16,490 nucleotides of DNA from Candidatus Hydrogenedentota bacterium (GTDB lineage: Bacteria > Hydrogenedentota > Hydrogenedentia > Hydrogenedentales > SLHB01). The notes beneath the pieces are model-generated. The model was given only the letters and a program-made list of their open reading frames with translations, ran no database searches and was not told the DNA's origin. Below, piece after piece: positions 6,911 through 13,236 of this stretch. How positions within the stretch are numbered: position 1 is the first letter of the stretch; each line of letters opens with the position of its first letter. The stretch covers positions 1 through 16,490 of the forward strand of contig JAFGTL010000526.1 in NCBI GenBank assembly GCA_016934125.1, read 5' to 3'. The translations under genes and the position numbers were made by a program.

Positions 6911-6926
6911 GCGCGGCGGGCGCGCT
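6910..6926. terminator. Short GC hairpin between convergent gene ends (weak bidirectional terminator candidate)
   Basis: Between the gmhB-like stop and the GH172-like stop, only 15 nt apart, AGCGCG (6910-6915) pairs with CGCGCT (6921-6926) around a 5-nt loop. No U-tract follows on either strand, so intrinsic termination is doubtful. It is noted because it is the only inverted repeat in this convergent junction. Confidence 0.2.
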
Positions 6927-8563
6927 CACTGGGCGTAGTCAGGGGCGCGGGGGAGGGCTGCGAAGTTGTCCAGGCGGAACCGCTGCGGGGGGCTGTGGCC
7001 TTCGCTGTCGCGCAGGCCGAGGGACACCGCGAACGCGGCGAAATCGGTGTTCCACGCGTTGGCGATCTTCAGCAGGATGTCGTTGGCGCCCGGGGCGAGT
7101 TCGAGTTCCACCTCGTCGAGCGTGAACCGCGGTTGGGGGCTGAGATCCGCGATGCGCACGCCGTTGGTAAACACGCGCACGGCGTCGTCGTGGCCTACGG
7201 ACAGCGTGCAGGACTCCGCGTCATCGCAGTGGGCGCGGATACAGGCATAGGCCAGCGTGTCCGGGAGGGTTTCCACGCCGAAGGCTTCCTCCATCTTGGG
7301 CTTGTACAACGCCTCGAAGTCGAGCCAGAACAGCGTCGTCCGCGCGCGCTCCCACCGAACCAGCCCCGCCTCGAACAGCCGATCGGCCGTCTTGTAGAGC
7401 TTCGGGTAGTTGGTGCGCAACAGCGCGGACAGATCCTGCGCGGGTAAGCTGTCAATGGGCGCGCGCGAAGTCACGCCGCCAAGGAAAGGGCCGACAACCG
7501 CCACATCGAGCTGTCGATCGGGAAGGAGCTCGACGTCGAATGCGCCCGGCGCGATCGTGCTGGCCGGTGCGCGGAGCTCGGGCGGGGGCAGGGCGGCGAA
7601 CCGGACGTGCGGCTCGCGCTGATACCAGTAGCCGACGCTCGTGATCTCGTTCGCCATCGCGCCGAGGGCGAACCATGCCGCATCCGTGAACCGCGGCGGC
7701 GCTTCGAGAAAGAAGCGATACAGCGACACGCGCCTGTCACGCGACACCGTGCATCCCGCGTAGCGCGAGGCGAACGGTTTCGCGCCCCATGCGGCGCCAA
7801 CGAAGTCCTCGCCGCCGATTCCTTTGATCAGGTTCGGCGCGGCAAGGCCATCGAGGAAGATCGTGTCGCCCCCGCCGTGAAACCACGCGTCGGACGTGTC
7901 GTCGGCACGCACGTGGATCGTCACGCCCGCGAGAAACCCGTCGCCAAGCGCCTGCACAATGGTGTAGGGACGCGCGCGGCGCAACGCCGGCGCCTCGCGG
8001 CGCCATTGGGCGTGCAGATAGGGCACCGACTCGGCCAGCGCGTCGTATCTGACGTAGTCGGCCTGGAAATACAGCCCGCCGCCCGCCTTCAGCGGTGCAT
8101 CCTGATCGTTTGTCACCGTGATCCGCGCGTGCTCGCGAAACGGCATGGGCAGATAGGCGTTGTAGCCGTTGTCCGGCGCGACAACGAGACACGGCGTGCG
8201 TAACGGCATGTCGGACGCATCCGTAAAGGCGCGTTCGCCATGGCCGACGCCGAAGAAGTCCGCCAGCGGCGCCTCGACACTCGGATCGGGCTCGCCGTCC
8301 CAGTACATGCGCAGCACGACGCGGCGCGGATCGTTTTCGCCCATCGTCATCCAGAGGTGCGTGACGCAGCCCGGGCCGTCCATCTCCATCAACGTGGCCG
8401 TGGCGTCTGCATCGATATGGACGAGCCGTGTCACCCGGCCGTTCTCGAGCGCCGGCGGCAGGCCCAGTTCGCGCCCGAAGGGCGCCGCATGCGAAACCGC
8501 CCCGATGGCCGCCACTGCCGCCGCCATGAGCCACGCGACACCTCGCGCCCTGGCCGTTATCAC
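6926..8563 (-). CDS. Exported DUF2961 / glycoside hydrolase family 172-like protein with extra C-terminal domain, 545 aa
   Basis: The N-terminus has a basic start, a hydrophobic core (about 9-23) and SHA-AP near 24-28, a good Sec signal peptide with cleavage near residue 26. Family landmarks follow in order: MDGPGCVTHLWMT (61-73), VVLRMYWDGEPDPSVEAPL (82-100) with DFFGVGHG, YLPMPFREHARITVTN (137-152), and the active-site region WFHGGGDTIFLDG to GIGGEDFVGAAWG (227-260). GH172 enzymes cleave difructose or D-arabinofuranose linkages. From memory, the catalytic pair in the characterised Bifidobacterium enzyme is 21 residues apart (nucleophile in a GEGD motif, acid/base in GTEDY). Here E252 is present but the nucleophile position reads Gly231. 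Residues about 340-545 form an added beta-rich domain (VRVFTNGVRIADL, PGANDILLKIAN) beyond the usual 350-400 aa. The start is GTG 8563 with GAGGTG 5 nt upstream, overlapping the previous stop as GTGA. Confidence 0.85.
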   Translation of the reverse strand: MITARARGVAWLMAAAVAAIGAVSHAAPFGRELGLPPALENGRVTRLVHIDADATATLMEMDGPGCVTHLWMTMGENDPRRVVLRMYWDGEPDPSVEAPLADFFGVGHGERAFTDASDMPLRTPCLVVAPDNGYNAYLPMPFREHARITVTNDQDAPLKAGGGLYFQADYVRYDALAESVPYLHAQWRREAPALRRARPYTIVQALGDGFLAGVTIHVRADDTSDAWFHGGGDTIFLDGLAAPNLIKGIGGEDFVGAAWGAKPFASRYAGCTVSRDRRVSLYRFFLEAPPRFTDAAWFALGAMANEITSVGYWYQREPHVRFAALPPPELRAPASTIAPGAFDVELLPDRQLDVAVVGPFLGGVTSRAPIDSLPAQDLSALLRTNYPKLYKTADRLFEAGLVRWERARTTLFWLDFEALYKPKMEEAFGVETLPDTLAYACIRAHCDDAESCTLSVGHDDAVRVFTNGVRIADLSPQPRFTLDEVELELAPGANDILLKIANAWNTDFAAFAVSLGLRDSEGHSPPQRFRLDNFAALPRAPDYAQ

Positions 8564-10242
8564 GGCGTCACCTCGAACACGACACCGTCGTCGAGCCGGG
8601 CCGCCACGGCAATGGCCGGGTGGGCGGCCGCCTCATCGCCGAGGAATGCCGCCGCAAACGAACCGGGCGGGGCATAGCGCTCAGCCCTTCCCGCCGGACT
8701 CTCGCGGAATACGACGAACACCCGCTCGTAGCCGCCGGCATGATTGCCGAGGTAGACCATGAAGTCGTCAAAGGCCACCGGCGGTTTCCAGGGCTCCGCG
8801 CACGAGAAGAAGAGCGTATCGACAACGCCAAGGTAGATGGTGAGATCCAGCCCGTTCTCGCACACGATCAAGTCGCGGCCCGATGCGTGATCCGCCAGCC
8901 ACGCCAGCGTCTCGGAATGGGCCAGCTTCCGCCCGTAGTCGTACGGCCGGGGCAGGCGAGGGTTGAGCGCCGTCCGGGCCGCCAGTGCCTCGCCGGCGGC
9001 CGCACCCCCCGCTATTACGAGCGATAGCGCACACAGCAGGCCCGTCAATGGGGCGCTGGCGTTCAGGAGGCGCACCGCCGCCACCGCAGCCAGGATCGCC
9101 AGCACCGCCGTGGCGACTACGGTGAGCCGCGCGTCGATGGGATCGATGGGGTAGTGCATCTCACAGTACACAAGAAAGGCGAGGTAGCCGGCCGGCCAGA
9201 GGGTGAGGGCAAAGCGCCGGCCGCCTGCCAGCGCGTCGCGTACCGCCGGCACCAACCGGCGCCGCCGCACCAACGCCGCACACGCAATAAGCACGCTCAA
9301 CACGCCCGCCAGGCACGCCGCCCGGGCCGTCCACGACGCGGGCACGGCCACATCGGCCAGGACTCGGGCGAGATCCGAGGCCGCCTGGCGGAACGGAACC
9401 ATAGGGCGAGGGCTGCGGTGTCCCTGCAGATGGCCCGTGAGCAGGAGCGTCCGCAGCACAACGGGCCCGGTGACGGCCGCATAGCCCGCCAGGCACAGCG
9501 CCAGGCGCTCGACGGTGGGCCGCAGGCGCCTGCGCTCCACGACGAGGAGAAGACACATCGGGAGGAGAGGGGCCAATGCCGGCCGCGCCGCGTAGGCCAG
9601 CCCCGCCGCAAGCCCGGCCCCGAGCGCCCGCATGCGGCGGCGGGCGCCGGTTCCGGCGCGGGCCGCCGCCAGATACAGGGCGAGCAACACGAACGCCAGC
9701 CCGAGCGTCTCGCTCCAGGCGTGGACGCCGACATGCCGCAAGGGCGCGAAGTGCAGGAGGATCGCCACGGCCACAAGCCCCGCCACTTCGTCGAGCATTT
9801 GGCGGCCCAGCAAGTAGGCGCCCGCGAGCGCCACGCCGAGAAACACTACCGGCACCAGCAGCGCCGCCGCCGTCACGGGCACGCCGAGTAAGGACGTTCC
9901 GGCGATCGCCGCAGGATAGAGCGGGCCCCAGTTGATCATCGGGCGCGGAATGGGCGCCCCCTCATACACGGCGGCGTCCAAGGAGACGACGGAGTTCGAG
10001 ATGCCGCGGCCGGCCGCGAGGTTCCGGGCCGTGTCCACGTACACGAGCGAGTCCGGCGAGAAGGCCCCCTCGTACAGCACCGATCTGATGCCGAGGGCCG
10101 CCACGTAGACGAGCGCCGCCGCCAACACCCCGGCCGCAACGAACCGCCGGCCCCGCGTCCCCACGGCCGACAAGGCCCTACCGACACCGCGGCAGGCGGC
10201 CCCGAGCCACTCGCGTTCGGCATGCATCAGGCCGGCCGGCAC
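8560..10242 (-). CDS. ArnT/PMT-like (GT39/GT83-type) multispanning membrane glycosyltransferase, 560 aa
   Basis: A predicted polytopic membrane enzyme using polyprenyl-phosphate sugars on the periplasmic side. After TM1 (34-54) comes the periplasmic loop GAFSPDSLVYVDTARNLAAGRG (59-80). This corresponds to the PMT_2/ArnT loop bearing the catalytic acidic residue: Asp64 is present, while the usual second acidic residue (DE) is Ser. About 11 hydrophobic segments follow to residue 418. DPIDARL (367-373) before a late helix resembles the conserved 'PxDxRY' loop. Residues 420-560 form a soluble domain, presumably periplasmic. The start is GTG 10242, just behind a strong GGAGGAGG that is unusually close (about 3 nt); ATG at 10227 is the alternative. 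It begins 15 nt after the dehydrogenase stop and overlaps the GH172-like gene by 4 nt. The sugar and acceptor are unknown. Family-level assignment is sound and function is inferred. Confidence 0.8.
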   Translation of the reverse strand: MPAGLMHAEREWLGAACRGVGRALSAVGTRGRRFVAAGVLAAALVYVAALGIRSVLYEGAFSPDSLVYVDTARNLAAGRGISNSVVSLDAAVYEGAPIPRPMINWGPLYPAAIAGTSLLGVPVTAAALLVPVVFLGVALAGAYLLGRQMLDEVAGLVAVAILLHFAPLRHVGVHAWSETLGLAFVLLALYLAAARAGTGARRRMRALGAGLAAGLAYAARPALAPLLPMCLLLVVERRRLRPTVERLALCLAGYAAVTGPVVLRTLLLTGHLQGHRSPRPMVPFRQAASDLARVLADVAVPASWTARAACLAGVLSVLIACAALVRRRRLVPAVRDALAGGRRFALTLWPAGYLAFLVYCEMHYPIDPIDARLTVVATAVLAILAAVAAVRLLNASAPLTGLLCALSLVIAGGAAAGEALAARTALNPRLPRPYDYGRKLAHSETLAWLADHASGRDLIVCENGLDLTIYLGVVDTLFFSCAEPWKPPVAFDDFMVYLGNHAGGYERVFVVFRESPAGRAERYAPPGSFAAAFLGDEAAAHPAIAVAARLDDGVVFEVTP

Positions 10243-10257
10243 CCCTCCTCCAATCTG

Positions 10258-11232
10258 TCAGCTTTCTTGCGGTAGAAACGCCACCTTGATGGCGTCGCGC
10301 TGTTTGAGCAATTCGACGCCACGGGCGTACTCATCGAGCGTCATGGTATGCGTCACCAACGGGCTCATATCGAGTTGCCCGGCCGCGAGGCGCGCCACGG
10401 CGTACTCCGCCGCCGCCCGGGTGTGGGGCTGGGCGCCCGCGAGCATGAAACGACTCCACAACGCCGGCCCGAACGTGTACGGCTCGCGTTGTACGGCGAA
10501 CAGCACCAGGAGGTTGAGCGTCAGTTCCATGGCCCGGTGCACGGCCGCCGGCGAGCCGACGCAGTCGAACGCCGTGTCGAGGCATCCCGCTTGCCCGCGG
10601 GGCGGAAGCGTCCGCGCCTCTTCGCCGGCCGGATCGAGCGCGCGGGTGGCACCCAGGCGCGCAGCCAGTTCACGGCGCGCGTCCAAGGGATCGAATCCGA
10701 TCACCTCGGCCGCCCCCGCGGCACGGGCCAGTTGCACGAACAACAGGCCGGCCGGGCCCAACCCGAACACGCCGACGCGGCGGCCCTCGACGGCCTCGAG
10801 CTTCTCGGCCAGCATCAGGTGGGCGCTCGCGCACATGGCCAGTTCGAGGGGCGCACACGCCTCCGGAGGCAACTCAGTGGGCACGGGAATGAGGCTCTCA
10901 GGATCCATGGCCACGTACTGGGCGTAGCATCCCTGCACGTGATGGCCCCGATCCCGCCAAGCGCACACGCGCTGGCCCACCTCGAACTCTGTCACGCCTT
11001 TGCCGAGCGCCGCCACCTCGCCGCAGGCCTCGTGGCCCGGCTGGCCGAGCGTGTAGGGATACTCAAGTTCCATGCCCGGAAACATGGGTTCGCCGCCGAG
11101 GATGTGCATGTCCCAGTGGGGGCACGTCGTGACGGCGTGAACCTTCAGCAGCACCTCGCCGGGGCCCGGCTCCGGGGTAGGCACCTCCTTGACTTCGCAT
11201 TCGCCCGGGCCATTGATTTGCAGCGCTTTCAT
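10258..11232 (-). CDS. Zinc-type medium-chain dehydrogenase (MDR/ADH superfamily), 324 aa
   Basis: Predicted cytoplasmic NAD(P)-dependent alcohol or polyol dehydrogenase. The GroES-like half contains Cys37 (VTTCPHWDMH) and the GHEACGEV motif with H67-E68, the expected catalytic-zinc ligands. The second half has the Rossmann motif VFGLGPAGLLFVQLARAAGA (155-174), with an acidic residue after strand 2 (VIGFDPLD, Asp181) suggesting NAD rather than NADP. The four-cysteine structural-zinc lobe of classical ADHs is missing: after GQRVCAWRDRGHH the chain goes straight to GCYAQYV. The length is slightly short for the family. The start is ATG 11232 (MKALQING) because GGAGG (11239-11243) lies 6 nt upstream. 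An in-frame extension to 11319 has unconvincing sequence and would overlap the neighbour. It shares the operon with a second MDR gene 77 nt upstream. The substrate is unknown; a sugar or cyclitol is plausible. Confidence 0.87.
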   Translation of the reverse strand: MKALQINGPGECEVKEVPTPEPGPGEVLLKVHAVTTCPHWDMHILGGEPMFPGMELEYPYTLGQPGHEACGEVAALGKGVTEFEVGQRVCAWRDRGHHVQGCYAQYVAMDPESLIPVPTELPPEACAPLELAMCASAHLMLAEKLEAVEGRRVGVFGLGPAGLLFVQLARAAGAAEVIGFDPLDARRELAARLGATRALDPAGEEARTLPPRGQAGCLDTAFDCVGSPAAVHRAMELTLNLLVLFAVQREPYTFGPALWSRFMLAGAQPHTRAAAEYAVARLAAGQLDMSPLVTHTMTLDEYARGVELLKQRDAIKVAFLPQES

Positions 11233-11309
11233 TCCAATCCTCCGAAGCGGGGCCGCATCTGCGGGCTCATCCGCGGTTGTTTCGTCTCGAACCGGGCCGG
11301 TGCCGGCCC

Positions 11310-12329
11310 CTATGCCCATTCCAGGAGCACGCCCAGCACCGGTTCCGGGCGCTCAACGATGAGCTTCCACGCCTCGGCGGCCCGTTCGGCCGGAAACCGG
11401 TGCGTGATCAGTTCTTCCGTCTTGAGATGCCCGCTCGCGATGAGCGCCAGCGTCTCATCCATCCGCCGCTGCTGCCATCCGGACGGGGCGTGCCACGACA
11501 ACTCGCCGAACCGGAGCTTCTGAACATCGAGCATCGAGTCGAGCCCGTTGAATCCCGCAGACACGATATGGCCGTTGTGCCGCATCAGCGGATGGCACTC
11601 GAGAATGGTTGGGATCGATCCAACCGTATCCACCAGCACACTCACGCCGGATGGCGCGACGGCCCGGACGCCGCTCACGAGATCGCTCTTGGTTGTGTTG
11701 AGCGGATACCGACGTTCGCCCTCGGGAAAGAACGCCAGCCGATCGTCGTGCCGGCCCGCGAGGATCACCGAGGCCCCGCGCCAGTGCAGCGTCTGTGCGG
11801 CCCACTGCCCCACCAGCCCATCGCCGATGACGAGGGCGGTGTCGCCCACGTCCACGGGCGGGCGCGTGCCGCAGTTGTATCCGACTTGCGTCAACACGAG
11901 CCCGCTCGCCGCGACGCGGAGCCGTTCCTGTTCATGCTCGGGCAGGGCGTCCGGCAACGGCCATACGTGGGCGCGCACGGCCACCTTCTCCGAGATGTGG
12001 CCGCCGTGGACATCGTACATGCCGTCGATGCGGCCCAGCGCACAGAATACCCACTGGCCTTCCTCGATGTCCGTCACATTCGCGCCGACGTGCCGAACCA
12101 CGCCGGTGCTCTGGTAGCCGGCGGCGACGGGGAACGGCCACGGATCGCCGGGGCGATACGGCGTCTCGCCGTTGATGCGCTCGCCGCGGAGGTAGGATCC
12201 CTCCGTGCCGTTGCTGATCCACGAATACCGCGTCTCGACGACTACGTCGTCCGGCCCCGGCTCCGGCACCGATACCTCGCGAAATTCCACCTTCAGCTTG
12301 TCCGGGAAAACCACCGCCTTCGCCTTCAT
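11310..12329 (-). CDS. MDR-superfamily oxidoreductase without recognisable zinc ligands (BchC-like), 339 aa
   Basis: The protein has the two-domain MDR layout: a GroES-like N-terminal half (MKAKAVVFPDK, then PEPGPDDVVVETRYS) and a Rossmann half with TALVIGDGLVGQWAAQTL (164-181). The usual catalytic Cys region reads SWISNGTEGSYLRGE (36-50) and the GHE motif reads AGYQSTGVV (70-78), so both common zinc ligands are absent. This resembles bacteriochlorophyllide dehydrogenase BchC-type and other zinc-poor MDRs with an S-x-x-S/T-x-GTE segment, but no photosynthesis genes are here, so BchC function is not proposed. The start is ATG 12329 with an excellent AGGAGGAG (12338-12345) 8 nt upstream. It lies 82 nt after the flavoprotein gene and 77 nt before the second dehydrogenase. 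Likely an oxidoreductase on a sugar-like or quinone-like substrate; the exact role is unknown. Confidence 0.83.
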   Translation of the reverse strand: MKAKAVVFPDKLKVEFREVSVPEPGPDDVVVETRYSWISNGTEGSYLRGERINGETPYRPGDPWPFPVAAGYQSTGVVRHVGANVTDIEEGQWVFCALGRIDGMYDVHGGHISEKVAVRAHVWPLPDALPEHEQERLRVAASGLVLTQVGYNCGTRPPVDVGDTALVIGDGLVGQWAAQTLHWRGASVILAGRHDDRLAFFPEGERRYPLNTTKSDLVSGVRAVAPSGVSVLVDTVGSIPTILECHPLMRHNGHIVSAGFNGLDSMLDVQKLRFGELSWHAPSGWQQRRMDETLALIASGHLKTEELITHRFPAERAAEAWKLIVERPEPVLGVLLEWA

Positions 12330-12411
12330 TATCGGATCTCCTCCTATGGGACACAGTCCATCGGGAGAGGCGCGCGCCCGATCATCGTGCGTGGCTCCCC
12401 CGTATTCCGCA

Positions 12412-12984
12412 TCAGCCCCGCAAGCTCTTCGCGAGCCACGCCAGGTTCTCGGCGAATCGCGTGATCGTCTGGATGCCCTCGGCGTCGTCGTTCACCTCAC
12501 CGATGCCCGCGCCGATCGCGACGTTCCAGTACGTCGATCCCGGCACCACCATGTCGTTGATCATGAACCAATACATGAGCTGGGCGAAGGTGAAGTTCTG
12601 GCCGGCACGGCGGGCCACGACGATGGGGCCGCCCAGCTTTCGCGACAGCAGGTTCCCGTTGGCGCGGGCCACATAGCCCGCTCGATGAAGCAGGGCCATG
12701 ATCTCCGGCGTGGCCGAGCCGAAGTAGACGGGTGAGCCGGCCACAATGATGTCCGCCGCAAGCATCTCGGCGAAGACAGAGTCGAAATCGTCGTCGATGA
12801 TGCACTTGGCGTCGCGGTTCTTGAAGCACTTGCCACACGCGGTGCACGGAGCGATCTTCTTCTCAGCGAGGCGGATCACCTGTCCCGAAATCCCCTCTCC
12901 CTCCAGTACGCTCAGGCATTTCTTCAGCAGGATCTCCGTGTTTCCCCCTTCCCGAGGGCTTCCGCAAAGGGCAACCGCTTTCAT
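12412..12984 (-). CDS. Iron-sulfur flavoprotein / NADPH-dependent FMN reductase-like (flavodoxin fold), 190 aa
   Basis: A small cytoplasmic redox protein. It opens with the FMN-reductase phosphate-binding pattern VALCGSPREGGNTEILL (4-20). The cysteine motif CTACGKCFKNRDAKC (47-61) follows, with spacing C-x2-C-x2-C-x7-C. This fits the compact [4Fe-4S] ligand set of the ISF (iron-sulfur flavoprotein) family. IIVAGSPVYFGSATPEIMALLHR (79-101) is the conserved FMN isoalloxazine loop. The start is ATG 12984, with AGGAG (12991-12995) 6 nt upstream. The frame stays open far upstream, across the antisense of the sulfatase, but that is a GC-driven artefact. It is first in the five-gene minus-strand unit, behind the promoter at 13048-13076, and may serve as an electron carrier or reductase with the downstream dehydrogenases (inference). 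The physiological partner is unknown. Confidence 0.9.
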   Translation of the reverse strand: MKAVALCGSPREGGNTEILLKKCLSVLEGEGISGQVIRLAEKKIAPCTACGKCFKNRDAKCIIDDDFDSVFAEMLAADIIVAGSPVYFGSATPEIMALLHRAGYVARANGNLLSRKLGGPIVVARRAGQNFTFAQLMYWFMINDMVVPGSTYWNVAIGAGIGEVNDDAEGIQTITRFAENLAWLAKSLRG

Positions 12985-13047
12985 GATGGTCTCCTCTCGC
13001 TTGCTTCGCCCCGGCGGCGGGGCCGCCAAGGCCACTCCAGTGACGCC

Positions 13048-13076
13048 ATGATACTTTCTGGCGGAGGCGTTGTCAC
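13048..13076 (-). promoter_or_regulatory. Sigma70-like promoter for the flavoprotein-dehydrogenase-GT-GH172 unit
   Basis: On the minus strand, GTGACA (13076-13071, 5 of 6 to TTGACA) is followed by a 17 nt spacer and TATCAT (13053-13048, 5 of 6 to TATAAT). This is the best promoter in the window. The start would fall near 13041, about 57 nt before the flavoprotein ATG at 12984. The leader contains a GCCCC/GGGGC hairpin (13008-13012 with 13019-13023) upstream of the AGGAG Shine-Dalgarno, which could affect mRNA stability. No terminator is seen between this promoter and the end of the GH172-like gene. Confidence 0.6.
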
Positions 13077-13139
13077 ACCGGCCGCCGCGGCCAGCGCGCC
13101 TTGGCCGGCTCCTCCGTGCAGGCCCGAGGGGACTTGGGC

Positions 13140-13145
13140 TATAGT
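13140..13145 (+). promoter_or_regulatory. Possible -10 element for the sulfatase gene
   Basis: TATAGT (5 of 6 to TATAAT) occurs about 92 nt upstream of the sulfatase ATG and faces it, followed by GGGGGAAAACAC. No convincing -35 hexamer lies 16-18 nt upstream (the region reads TGCAGG) and there is no extended -10 TG. If real, it may depend on an activator or an alternative sigma factor. The rest of 13077-13236 holds no gene or clear repeat. Confidence 0.25.
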
Positions 13146-13236
13146 GGGGGAAAACACTGTCCGCCGGATGCCTCCAACGGCCACGGGGCCGGGCCACGCG
13201 GTAGACGCGAGCACAACCCGCAGGAGCAGGCAGGAA

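Noticed and set aside
11233..11319. N-terminal extension of the zinc-type dehydrogenase to 11319
   Set aside because: It would add 29 low-complexity residues overlapping the neighbour's end, while ATG 11232 has GGAGG at ideal spacing and the canonical MKALQ start.
10348..11523. A 391-codon plus-strand frame opposite the dehydrogenase genes, and a 395-codon frame at 11277-12464
   Set aside because: Both oppose genes with intact MDR folds and Shine-Dalgarno sequences; their translations show no recognisable domain.
11310..12329. Assignment of the first MDR as BchC (bacteriochlorophyll synthesis)
   Set aside because: Only the GTE-type substitution pattern is shared; there are no photosynthesis genes and the neighbours point to glycan or redox metabolism.
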